Assembly (NCBI GenBank): GCA_014526335.1
Contig: JACTAT010000351.1
Coordinates: forward strand, 107,728 to 171,727
DNA from: Chrysaora quinquecirrha
Lineage: Eukaryota > Cnidaria > Scyphozoa > Semaeostomeae > Pelagiidae
Length of the DNA stretch: 64,000 nt
Direction: 5' to 3'
The translations under genes were made by a program, and so were the position numbers. Positions within the stretch are counted from its first letter, which is position 1. Every line of letters starts with the position of its first letter. Below, piece after piece: positions 24,301 through 34,421 of this stretch. The notes under the pieces were generated by a model, which was not told where the DNA came from, did no database searches, and saw nothing but the letters and a program-made list of their open reading frames with translations.

Positions 24301-26368
24301 TGCTTAAAAATAAAATTTTAAGCTTCTAATAAAAAAGATGATATTTCATTCATGCAATGTTAGCCAAATAAAAATTCAAGTAGGAATAGTTTACCTTTCT
24401 TTGTTACTATATCCATCAGTAGATCTCTTTTATAGGGGACATTTTGATCTTTCCAATCAAGGGGAATTTCCATTATCTTCTCAGATGAATCTGATCAATG
24501 CAAAAATACTTGTAATATTGTAATATTTATTAAATAAGATCATTAGACAGCAAGAATTTTCCTGATAAGGTGAGACATTGATGAAAACTTCTATTCCCGT
24601 TTAGACTGACAACTTCCAGATCCACTACACTATTTTTTTTTAATAAGAACTCACTTCATAAGAATAAGGAGGCTTGGTATGTCAAAAAAGTAAGAAGAAC
24701 GTAAGAACATATCCAGCCTCAGGTGAAAAATAAGAAAATATCAAATGTCATTTAGAAATTTCATCTCATGTTAACAATATACAACTATGCAATTACTAAA
24801 TAAAAGTATATACTCAAATTATTAAAAAAAAGAACATCAAGCATCAGCAAAATAATCTGGTTCTCATAAAAAGAGTGTAATTCCTGCTTTTATTATGAGG
24901 ATTTTATTGACATTGCATATGTGACATGTGAAAGCTTACCCTCTACTGTTGCACTTCCCTGTACATGCCTTGATATGATTCCTTGCAATTCCGTATTTTT
25001 TGCCATTTGGCGCAAGCCAGGAGAGCCTGAAAATAATGAATTCACATAGTACAAGAGATAAAATCCGGAAATATAGTATAGCAACTATAGTATAGAAAAG
25101 GACCATTCTTCAAAGACTCACAAAAGTACACGTAAGTATACATTAAAAATACATGGAAACAGGTTGCGAAGAAATAATACTTATGTAGTTTAAATAAATA
25201 ATACTTATGTAGTTTATTCTGCCATTAGCATAAACAAAACATGCAATTGGTGCTCTAGTCTTTCTATGCCATTTGGAAACCTAAAACATATTTTCATCTT
25301 CTCATCAAAATACACAACCAGTCAATTAAATAAATATGACATTTAAGAGGTAATCAAGCATTCTATTTTGCATCAAACAAGAAATGCATTTGAAATGAAA
25401 ATTGAAGATGGAAATGGAATTATTTGCAATTTTAAAAAGCAAAAGTTAATCTTTCCTTGTCTCTCAACTGATGGATATTATCCCGATCAAATCTTTGTCT
25501 TCTTGTTGTATTTGCTATAAATTTCACCTAAGATAGCAAGCACAGATGAATAGTAAAGAATAATCAATTATCGTAGGTAGTCAATTGATTGGCAACAACC
25601 ATTATTCCTAATTAGAAAAATTTAGGGAAAATTCATACTGTTGTGTTTTTCTAACAAAACACTGTTTGTTTAACAGATTAGTGAACTTGGGAACAAAGAA
25701 AACAATATGCCAAAGGAAAGAAAGGCAAACATGGGTTGAGTTAAAGGGACTTTGATCAACTTCTTATTCTGGGTGTAGTAGTATGTATTTGCACACACAG
25801 AAAGGCCCACCCTGTCTGCTCCAGTGCAGGTGCAGCACTGGAGTATACAAGTGCAGCAGCATTTCTCTACAACTACACCAAGCTTGCCCTAGAGACTAAT
25901 TTAAGCAATCAAAATCACAGTTGAAAGGAACTTTTTCGACTTCGTGGCATACATGGTGCATTCATACTCCATCCAGATGATAACTAGATAGATACCTAGG
26001 TACGGCACGACAAAATCAGCATGCCTCTAAAGGCCTATTAGGCAATTCCTAAATAAAAGGTGAGATTTAAAACCAGTGAATTATAACTGAATCTGTTATT
26101 ATATACGATAACTATTTTAAAATTTATCCCTTTGCTAGCGACTTACTGTCTTCTTCCAAGTTTTCCTTGGATTCTTCGGACAATATTTTGAGCGCGTAGG
26201 CCTAATCAGGTTCGTCGAAGGCGTTGAAGCAGCTGGAGCAGTAGTTGAACATGATGGCAAAGAGACAGCAGCGGCTCCACCAGAAACAATAGTGTGACAG
26301 CTTTCACTGCCCGAATTACCTTCACTGACCTGCATGTTTGATGACAGAGAAGCTTGAGATTCATCCAT
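21394..26368 (-). pseudogene. Second gene of the KDZ-like element, OTU/vertnin-like, with nonsense codons
   Basis: Exons (minus strand): 26368-26147, 25026-24940, 24490-24395, 24022-23601, 23453-23287, 22861 to about 22480, 21785-21394. Phases agree from exon 2 through the start of exon 6; exon 1 to 2 does not join in phase, so a small exon is probably missed. The N-terminus is Ser/Ala-rich and ends R-P-T-R-S-K-Y-C-P-K-N-P-R-K-T-W-K-K-T. Exon 6 has G-P-D-S-L-F-R-A-A-S-F-V-A-Y, like the OTU protease start (D-G-N-C-L-F-R) with Ser for Cys. The last exon has F-V-L-E-L-A-S-L-S-R-L-L-A-I-T-F-N-V-Y-F, like the second half of OTU/vertnin folds, then a C-D-A-G-V-R-C and C-R-N-C cluster. In-frame stops in exon 4 (two) and exon 6 (two) suggest decay. 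The family call is inference. Confidence 0.45.
21835..22480. other. Intron of the minus-strand gene; nothing else seen
   Basis: Non-coding between the last two exons of the minus-strand gene. Two CACGT words lie at 22340-22365. No repeats recognised. Confidence 0.4.
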
Positions 26369-26458
26369 TACTTTTATTTTGCTCTATGGTTGTGCATGCA
26401 AACCTTGCGAACCTCACAGCTAGCAGACTAATACAGCCGCCATTAAAATGAATTCAAC

Positions 26459-26572
26459 CTCCTTCGCATTTTCCTGAACACAACAGCAGAAAACAATACT
26501 TTGGTCCACTAATAGGATTTCTAATGTAAAAAGGGCATGGTCCAACACGAGATTTTCACCTGTATTATACCT
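26459..26572 (-). repeat. Right terminal inverted repeat of the KDZ-like element
   Basis: Inverted match to 16657-16770 over 114 bases with one mismatch. Directly after it, array exon 4 sequence resumes with CAACGTGG at 26574. Confidence 0.92.
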
Positions 26573-26573
26573 G

Positions 26574-28440
26574 CAACGTGGACTTCACTTGTGGATAGCA
26601 TCTCATTGTCAAAGAATCCAAATGCAAAGTTCCGTGGAACAGTTTGAAACTGACATTGCATACATTTTCCAACATTAAAGCCATACGCCCGACACTCTAT
26701 TCTTTCTTCTGTAACACATATCTCCATCTCTTCTGCAAAACTCTCATTCATATCATAACATAACCTCGCACTGAATTCAAGGTGGAAGGAGTCGACCTCC
26801 ATCATGCTGACGCAGGAATCATCAAGGCTCATGTTGTTCAGAAATTCGCGGTTCGAGTCGTCAGAATAAGGTGGCAAACATCCACTGTCGGTTTTTATTC
26901 CTAAGAAAGAAATCAGAAAGGTTGAGTTACTTTTTATGGCGCATGTAAGGAAAAAATCATGAACAAGGATTTGTCAAAACTACACCCAGGAAGTTCAGAA
27001 CAACGCGAATTCCACGAGTGGTAGATTTGATTCCTTAGGCAAGTCTGATACAGATAGGTCCCCCATGAACTATCTAGCTATCAAATACTGTGAGCATTAG
27101 GCCATCCAATTCACTTTTTCTTGTAGATGGTGGTTGCTAATTTTTAAGGCTGTCGATGCTGTTTGCGAAAAATGGGACTTTTGTAATGAGTCTAGGTCTA
27201 TCAGAACCGTTTTGTGAGTTTATTTGAATCAAAGAACTGTCAATTCCGATATTTTAGAATACGCTTGTGATAAAGTTCATTTGAAAGGAGTAGGAGACGT
27301 ATCAAATAGTGCCATTCGCCGATACAAAATTTCAGATTGCACTGTGGGGGCTTTAGTTTTGTATGTCTGAAAATATTGGGATTTCGTTTAATGAGTACAT
27401 CTACTTACTATTATCAGTGGACATGATAGAAATATGCAATTCATCATCAGAATCATCTGTAAGTCTGGAAACCAGCCGGAATCTTCTGATTGGCTTGGAA
27501 ATTTCCTAGAAGGCAATCGAGAATGATTATGATTACTATTTTCATCAACATCATCTTTTTAATTATCAGCATTATATTGTCATCATCATCATCATTATAA
27601 TCATCATAACTTTTATCATCATCATGTCGTCATCATATTAATCATAAGCATCATCGTCATCATCTCGATCATCATGTTGATCTTCTTCTTGTCATCATCA
27701 TCATCATAATAATCATCATAATCGTAATCACCATCATCACAAGCACCATACTAACCATAATCACTCTTGTCATTATCAAAAACATTATCATCATCATGAT
27801 AATAAACATTATCTTCAGTATCATCGTCGCAAAAATTAAGTTAAATAGGGGTACATCAGAATTGCTGACATTACCTCTTTTCGGTTACATTGCTTTCCGG
27901 ACTCTCTTCATTTGAGTCTAAATCTGATTCAAAATCAGGCTCAGAGTCATTGAATTCCTCGTAAAGTTGATCATTTGCAACATGGTTTGCCGCTGCGATG
28001 TTTCCAGATGGTTGTTCAATGCTTGGACCGGGCTGATTTGCATAGCTCAAAGGAGCACATGCTTCACTTTCTTTATCAGATTCATTTTCGATATCATTTA
28101 GGATTTCTTCTGATGAATCGGAGTCGTCTGAGTCTACTTCTAATTGACTAAGGATATCGCTGTAAGAAGAAGATTATACATACTATTATAATTCATATAT
28201 TCCTTACTCGTATGGCATTGCAATACGCCTTGCACTAATCTTAAAATGCTGTGGCCTATCAAGCATGGTTGTGGTCTCAGTAGATCAGCGATATCGGGGA
28301 GCCCCAGCCACGGTAGCATCACAGCCAGGGTCAAGGTATCACTAGTTCTATGTACTTTTTGGATCCTAAAGGCTGGCACTATGTACATCATTTCACCTTC
28401 ACCATTCACTAATGAGTTTGCAAAGAAACAAGAACTGTGA
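26574..28440 (-). pseudogene. Tandem-array gene copy 5, 3' part removed by the DNA transposon
   Basis: Exon 2 is 28159-27876, exon 3 is 27505-27409, and exon 4 starts at 26900 but is cut at 26574 after about 109 codons. The frame then runs into the transposon TIR and stops at 26521. Exon 3 lacks one G (TGTAAGTCTGG against TGTAAGGTCTGG in copy 1), a frameshift. An extra A near the start of exon 1 (AAGAACTGTGAG) takes the first ATG out of frame. A pseudogene, though otherwise close to copy 1. Confidence 0.65.
27520..27830. repeat. ATC/ATT microsatellite in intron 2 (copy 5)
   Basis: Fourth copy of the triplet-rich intronic tract. Confidence 0.85.
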
Positions 28441-29230
28441 GCTGCCTTTGGCCATTCAAATTAATTAATACTGCATCAAGTCTCAGTACTTTGTTTAGAA
28501 CTATAAAGTGTCGTTTTTGTTGATTTTTACAATATCAAGGTCACTGCATGATCATTTTATTTGTTTATTGCTATTTTTTCCAGTGAAAAAGATCTTTCTG
28601 GTTAACCACTTTTCGAAGGTTTCGCTGCCCATTGGCAGCCTTGATCATGGAGTTAATCAATCGAAACATTGTCGCGTTCTATCTGTTTGTTCTTAGTACG
28701 AATCAATCTCTGAGAATATTCGAGTTCTACCACTCCTCCTTAGCATCCAGTCTTTGCTTCTCGGCATAGACTATTGCAACAAGTACGAGTTGATCTAGCG
28801 TTATAGTCACGAATAGGAAAGGCTAATGTTTTTCTTTCAATCTGTTTCTTGACAAATCTAGCAGACTTTCAGATGTATATTTATTTTAAGGGCCTATAAC
28901 AGTAATTATTATAAATGCAATCGAACCTTAACTCAGCCATCGATCCAAGCGGATCATCGGTATTGCACTTTGTGATATACATTTCTCTTGCTTCTCTAAT
29001 TTCTCTCTGATTAGAAAATATTATCTGAGAAAATTTCAAAATTCCCGCAGTTGTATAGATAATACGTTGAGTTTTGATTGTTACGTCATTTTGATTTCTT
29101 TTTAGGCTCTTTTGCTGATTGTGACGTAATGTTGATTACTTAACTTTCTTTCATTAATTGTGACGTCACGCTCAGCTTTTGCTTATGGCTTGCATACTTT
29201 TTTATAAGAATACCTTTACATTCGTTGGGC
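28441..29230 (-). promoter_or_regulatory. Right-most array spacer with CRE cluster
   Basis: Homologous to the other spacers. TTACGTCAT is at 29091-29099, a changed GTGACGTAATG at about 29121, and TGACGTCA at 29161-29168. Array homology fades near 29230. Confidence 0.5.
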
Positions 29231-29554
29231 CTCGATATTCTTAAGAACGTTTAATTTTTTCAGCTGAACGCTGAACATATTCTTAATGTACTAGCCCATG
29301 CCCGTCTCTGACCACCGCCTCAGGAGGACCTCCGCCCAAAGGACCTACGTCTAAAAGACCTCCGCCTCTCCACTTTGCTCAAAGTTTCTAAAATTTATTA
29401 TTTGTCCCCGGTTCAGTCCAGGGTCCTTTTCCTAGTGCCAATCCCAATTCTGTTCCTCTGTTTTTTTTCAAGGTCCTTTGTCCACATTGATGTTCAAAAG
29501 TTTCAAATTAGTCAGTGCACAGTAGTTGTCCTTGTCTATCGTCTGTTCCTTAAA
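29231..29554. other. Non-coding flank with a short CCTCCGCC repeat
   Basis: GGACCTCCGCCCAAAGGACC, then AAGACCTCCGCCTCTCC at 29320-29365, is an imperfect short repeat. No gene. Confidence 0.45.
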
Positions 29555-30115
29555 TAGTCCTAAAATTACCCATGGTCTTCAGTCCCGTTCCTTAGTCCTG
29601 TTCCTCAGTCAAGAAATTACCAACGGTCTTCAGTCCCGTTCCTTAGTCCTGTTCCTCAGTCCTTAAAATACTAATGGTCTTCTGTCCTGTTCATTAGTCC
29701 TCTTCCTCAGTCCTGGAATTATTTATGGCCTTCAGTCCCGCTCCTTAGTCCTCTTCCTCAGTCCTGAAATTACTCATGATCTTCAGTCCCGTTTCTTAGT
29801 CCTCTTCCTCAGTCCTGAAATTACTCATGGTCTTTGGTCCCGTTCCTTAGTCCTGTTCCTCAGTCCTGAAATTACCCATGGTCTTCAGTCCTGTTCCTTA
29901 GTCCTCAAATTACCCATTGTCTTCAGTCCCGTTCATTAGTCCTGTTCCTCAGTCCTGAAATTACCCATGGTCTTCAGTCCCGTTCCTTAGTCCTGTTCCT
30001 CAGTCCTAAAATTACCCATGGTTTTTTAGTCCCGTTCCTTGGTCCTTTTTCCCAGTCATGTTATTGTTCATGTGCCTTGGTCCGGAAATTATTCGTGGTC
30101 TTAGTCCCGTAGTAT
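29555..30115. repeat. 51 bp minisatellite
   Basis: About ten units of roughly 51 bases, each containing TTACCCATGGTCTTCAGTCC, then CGTTCCTTAGTCCTGTTCCT, then CAGTCCTGAAA. Units vary by substitutions and one or two are shortened. No protein function suggested. Confidence 0.85.
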
Positions 30116-30559
30116 GGTCCTGTTCCTCAGTTTTGTTTTTGTTCATTCTCTGCAGCTCTGTTGCTCATCGTTTTCCTTAGCCAAGTTCGTTGGTCAAGTA
30201 TCATGTTGCGAAGAAAATTAACCTTTCTAGCTGTCCTTGGCTTGTTTCCTTCCCGTTGAAAGGATCCCTCAAAGATCATGATAGAAAACGTAGCAATACA
30301 ATAGATTGAACGCATTCTCCGTCTGATCGTGGAGAATTCGCGTTTACTGCAGGATCCTGCTTTTGGTCTTGTTGTAGTTTATCTTTCTCAGTCCTGCTAT
30401 CAATGTTGTTTTTCTTAAAAACTATATATTCGGTCAGACATTCCACTTACCATCCTCAGATTAAAATACAATAATTAAAAGTTAAAATTTAAAAGCATAT
30501 GTAAATAAAAGTTGCTATAGAAACAAAACAAAATCGTGTATACAATGAAGTCAATGAAA
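30116..30559. other. Non-coding stretch after the minisatellite
   Basis: Degenerate minisatellite sequence fades into AT-rich DNA. No gene recognised. Confidence 0.4.
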
Positions 30560-30880
30560 AAGCTTTAACGGTATAGATTTCTCTGGGGAATTCAGTGTTG
30601 GTCTTTCGCGTTTTATTATCAATGCATCTGCTCTTGTTCGAGCGAAATAAATACTCAATCGTTCGTCTTTCGCGACAATTTCGAAATCTTCTCTGGTAAC
30701 GTTTTTATGCTCGGTCTCTATCGCGTGTGTTTCTACGTGGGATTTATGATCTCTGCCGCTGTGATCTCTGATTCTCTCTGAAAAGTTTCTACTAACCTCT
30801 CCAAAGTATGTAGCACAACATGTCGGTTCTGGACAGGTGACTTTGTAGACTAAGTTGTGTTCGTGTTCAATCAGTGTCTT
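30560..30880 (-). pseudogene. Penelope-like element C-terminal fragment with GIY-YIG nuclease
   Basis: On the minus strand, 30870 to 30565 stays open and reads N-L-V-Y-K-V-T-C-P-E-P, C-C-A-T-Y-F-G-E-V-S, then N-F-S-E-R-I-R-D-H, followed by H-A-I-E-T-E-H-K and a C-terminal K-R-E-R-P-T-L-N. This is the GIY-YIG core and tail typical of Penelope-like elements. It differs from the copy at 9168-9608, so it belongs to another family. No RT is seen next to it. Confidence 0.7.
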
Positions 30881-31139
30881 GTCTTTAAACTTAAAATAAA
30901 TTTTTTATTATATATATTATTATTATTTTTTTGTTCGAAAATCGCACCCGTACGTTTGGAAATCGGATTTAAACAGAGAGCGCCTTATTCGAACGCTTGC
31001 AATGCGATTTCAACCTGTTCACAACGTAATCAAAAGCACGATGAGAAACAATACTGCAATAAATAAAGTAAGGGTTCGTCATTCCCGCAGACGGACAGGA
31101 ATTTAGGCAGTCGATATTGCAAGAATAAAACACGTTCAT
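30881..31139. other. Possible upstream part of the Penelope fragment
   Basis: No open frame of note. An AT-rich tract (ATTTTTTATTATATATATTA) at 30900. May be decayed element sequence. Confidence 0.3.
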
Positions 31140-31860
31140 TTTCAATATTCAACTACATTCCCGCTTTTTCCGCTACTTTCCCGGTGTTCCTGCTTCGTTC
31201 TCGATGTTTCCGCTACGTTCCCGATGTCTCCACTACGTTCCCGATGTCTCCGCTTCGTTCTTGATGCTCCCGCTTCGTTCCCGATGTTCCCTGTACGTTC
31301 CCGATGTCTCCGCTTCGTTCCCGATGTTCCCGCTTCGTTCCTGATGTTCCCACTTCGTTCCCGATGTTTCCACTTCGTTCCCGATGTTCCCGCCTCCTTT
31401 TGATGTTCCCGCTTCGTTCCCAATGTTCTTGATACGTTCCCGATGTCTCTGCTTGGTTCCTGATGTTCCCGCTTCGTTCCCGATGTTCCCGGTACGTTCC
31501 CGATGTCTCCGCTTCGTTCCCGATGTTCCCGCTTCGTTCCCGATGTTCCCACTTCCTTCCCGATGTTCCCGCTTCCTTCTCGATGTTCCTGCTTCGTTCT
31601 CGATGTTCCCGCTACGTTCCCGATGTCTCCGCTACGTTCCCGATGTCTCCGCTTCGTTCCTGATGCTCCCGCTTCGTTCCCGATGTTCCCTGTACGTTCC
31701 CGATGTCTCCGCGTCGTTCCCGATGTTCCCGCTTCGTTCCTGATGTTCCCACTTCGTTCCCGATGTTCCCACTTCGTTCCCGATGTTCCCGCTTCCTTCT
31801 CGATGTTCCCGCTTCGTTCCAGATGTTCCCAGTCATTCCCGCCTTTATTCCTTGTTCCTG
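31140..31860. repeat. 20 bp minisatellite
   Basis: Tandem units of CGATGTTCCCGCTTCGTTCC and close variants (GATGTCTCCGC, CGGTACGTTCC), about 33 units by length. Because 20 is not a multiple of 3 and the unit lacks stops, several frames on both strands stay open for 60-135 codons and give 20-residue periodic peptides (S-R-C-x-R-F-V-P-D-V or E-R-S-G-D-I-G-N). These are probably not genes. Confidence 0.92.
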
Positions 31861-32107
31861 ATTTTAGATATAGCCCAAAGTAACATCACTATCTTACCAA
31901 CATGAAAGTCTAAAAAACGCCCATACACCAACAACCCTGAAGCTTAAGGAGCTAGATAGCAAACGCTTGAAAAATTAAGAACCTTATGCGACCCTCAAAG
32001 AGTCTCTATAACGAGGAAACAGCTCGGCATCTTTCAACACGAATTCGAAAGCATTTGGTCACGCAAAAAAACTCGCATATTTATAAACATCTAAATGAGT
32101 CCCCTCC
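31861..32107. other. Non-coding stretch
   Basis: Nothing recognised between the minisatellite and the MITE. Confidence 0.4.
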
Positions 32108-32962
32108 TTAACCCTATCTGGACCGGGCTTTTTTGAGCATCCACAGACCGAGGGAGGGCTAAATTAGCCCCCCCTTATATCTCGCATCTGGTAAGAGCAA
32201 GAAAGATGAAATTTGGCCAAAATCTCATTGTACTCATATTATTTGGAAATGCAAGGTTTTGTTCATATCCAATGCATTATGACGTCATAATGACGTAATA
32301 ATCACTTTTCCACTTTTTGACATTTCTACCTTTAACTTGAGTTATATGTTTGATAATCTCTACTGGACTATTGGAAAACCCATTTTGACTGTTATAATCA
32401 CACTTAAACACATTTTGCTACATTTTGAAAAATTTCTTGTTTTTCTATAGACATTCTGCGCATGCGCAGTAGAAAACTGTCATTATTTTTGTTCATATGG
32501 GTTTCTTGGAGTAGCTTCTGATTGAAAAGTAGAACTGAGTCACCAATGCACTGATATTTGCGAGGAGAAATTTAATTAGCATCGTTAGAACGTCAGAAAT
32601 GATAAATAATGCTGATGTCAGCAATATTCTAAAAATAGAATCCAAATGCATTTCACAAAAACAGGGTTTATTATCTGGTGTCATCTGATATTGGTTTGCC
32701 ATTGCCCAAGTTTCATGAAGATATAAATTTCATCCAAGAAATTAGACTAAATTTTGTTGGTCCTAAAGTGACAATTTTCAACATGGTTGCTATGGTAACG
32801 GTTCATTAGTAACCATGGAAACTACCACATCACAAGGTTCGCAGATAATTTTTAGGAAAAGTCAAGAACATTCACCCACCTTTGTTTTGTGCATTTTGAG
32901 TTTTGTAAAGAAATGTAGGAGGGGGGGCTATTTTAGCCCCCCCCCGGTCCAGATAGGGTTAA
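32108..32962. mobile_element. piggyBac-like MITE flanked by TTAA
   Basis: TTAA at 32108-32111 and 32959-32962. Between them, perfect 16 bp TIRs (CCCTATCTGGACCGGG and its complement). Sub-terminal G/C tracts also mirror each other (GGGAGGGCTAAATTAGCCCC on the left, GGGGGGGCTATTTTAGCCCC on the right). TTAA targets with CCC-starting TIRs are typical of piggyBac. No transposase ORF, so non-autonomous. A palindrome TGCGCATGCGCA lies at about 32457. Confidence 0.8.
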
Positions 32963-33062
32963 TAACTTGATTTGATGAACTAGGATAGTTCGAAACATAT
33001 TTTAGCGTTTAAAATCTGTCGTTTTTCTTTTGAAATTCTTAACTCGTTCTTATAGGAGATTT

Positions 33063-33217
33063 TATTGCATAGCAACTTTCTTTTTATTTTATTAATTAGT
33101 TCTAGCCTTGTTTTGTTTTGTTATGTTATGTAGCCTCGCTTGTAGGCAAGATGGGGATGAGAGCTCATGGCTGACATGGAAATGTTTCTAGTTTCTATGA
33201 ACTTACACACTGTTTTA
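33063..33217 (+). repeat. 5' LTR of the Ty3-type element
   Basis: 155 bp, preceded by GATTT. Ends are TA..TA rather than the usual TG..CA. Confidence 0.88.
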
Positions 33218-33248
33218 ACTGGCGACAAGCAGCGATATCTTTACAAAG

Positions 33249-34421
33249 ATGAACCCACTTGCCAAAGGAAACGGAACGCCAATTTTTAACCCTGTTAAAC
33301 ACGATGGAAACACGCTACAAGCCCTGGCGGACTTTGTAGAATCGTGGGAAATGTGGTATGATGTGGCCTCGATAGGCGAACTCAAAGACGATGCCTCAGA
33401 TGCACAAAGAAAAGAACACAAAGCAAAGGTATTTCGCATGTGTGCCTTCGCAGGTGAGGGATTAAAAACTGATCTCAAAGCAGAATACAACCAAGATATG
33501 GCCAAAATAAAATCTGCAGATTTTGATGATATGGTGAAAAAGCTTCATGATAGATACCAGCCTAGTCAAAACCAAGTTCTCCTTCATTACCAATTCCACC
33601 AGCTCAAGCAGGAACCAGGTGGAAAAATTGATTCTTTTATCAATAAAGCCTGCCAACATGCTGATAAGTGTGCCTTCAAATGTACAAACACATCCTGTGC
33701 TGATAAAGATCAAATTCATAAGACTTTGATAAGAGATCAAATAATTATAGGTACTAATATTGCTAGTATCAGGGAAAATGCACTTGAAAAGGAACATGAT
33801 TTGGCCTCATTGATTTTCACAGCAAGAAAAATTGAAGCCACTGAAGAGGCTACAAAATTTATAGACTCTGAATCTCCCAGTAGCTCTTTTCACATGAACT
33901 CTGTTGAAAATGAAGACCCCCAACCTTCATCAGTAAACAAAATTGGTAAAAAAGGGGGTAAATACTCCCAAAAAGCCCAAAGAAGGGAGAATTTGCAAGA
34001 TAATTTCAAACCTGCCCAGGGTGCTAACACAATCATGTGCTGTGCTGGCTGTGGCAGAAGCAATTGTGACAGAGGCCCAAACTGCACAGCTAAAAATGCC
34101 TTTTGCAATGCATGTGGGAAAAAGGGTCATTTCTCTTCTGTCTGCTTTAAGATGGCAAAAGGAATTTCCACAATCACATCCATCAAACAGGATTCCCCAA
34201 AAGAAATCCACACAATTTCAAACAGTCACAGAAAAGCAGAAATCACCATTGGAAAAGGAAAAATCCAGGCACTTATTGACACTGGTGCAGAAGTCAATAT
34301 TCTCCTTGAAAGCAATGTACCCAAGCATATCAGAAGAATTTTCCACACCCCAGTCACTCTACAACCCTATGGAAGTGCCATCATAACTCCACAAGGTCAA
34401 ATCACTCTAGACACTACATGA
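33249..34421 (+). pseudogene. Ty3 gag with zinc knuckles, and start of protease
   Basis: A 390-codon frame from the first ATG after the LTR. The gag capsid-like N-terminal part contains W-E-M-W-Y-D-V-A and the Q-V-L-L-H-Y-Q-F region. Two Cys clusters follow at residues about 260-300 (C-C-A-G-C-G-R-S-N-C, and C-N-A-C-G-K-K-G-H-F-S-S-V-C, the CCHC knuckle). The aspartic protease signature A-L-I-D-T-G-A-E-V-N-I-L is near residue 345. It ends at TGA 34419, inside the protease domain, whose continuation is the next frame. That suggests either a mutated stop or a read-through arrangement. Confidence 0.75.

Larger units (their letters stand above)
16657..26572. mobile_element. 9.9 kb DNA transposon with 114 bp TIRs, KDZ (Zisupton-like) type
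   Basis: Left TIR 16657-16770 and right TIR 26459-26572 match over 114 bases with one mismatch, starting AGGTATAATACAGGTGAAAA. Inside are two convergent spliced genes: plus strand 16843-21325 and minus strand 26368-21394. The plus gene has Cys clusters and a V-V-C-D-G-T-S-L-G-F stretch typical of proteins linked to KDZ (Kyakuja-Dileera-Zisupton) transposases. Zisupton elements are known to have roughly 100 bp TIRs and 8 bp target duplications. The 8 bases flanking this copy differ (AAAGCGGG and GCAACGTG), so no target duplication remains. The element has replaced about 981 bp of the array unit. Confidence 0.75.

Noticed and set aside
31140..31860. CRISPR-like array
   Set aside because: Units are directly adjacent with no unique spacers, in a eukaryotic genome.
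31142..31883. Long Arg/Ser/Cys-rich and Gly/Thr/Glu-rich reading frames on both strands
   Set aside because: They lie wholly within the 20 bp minisatellite, whose unit lacks stops in several registers; no splice sites or flanking coding sequence.
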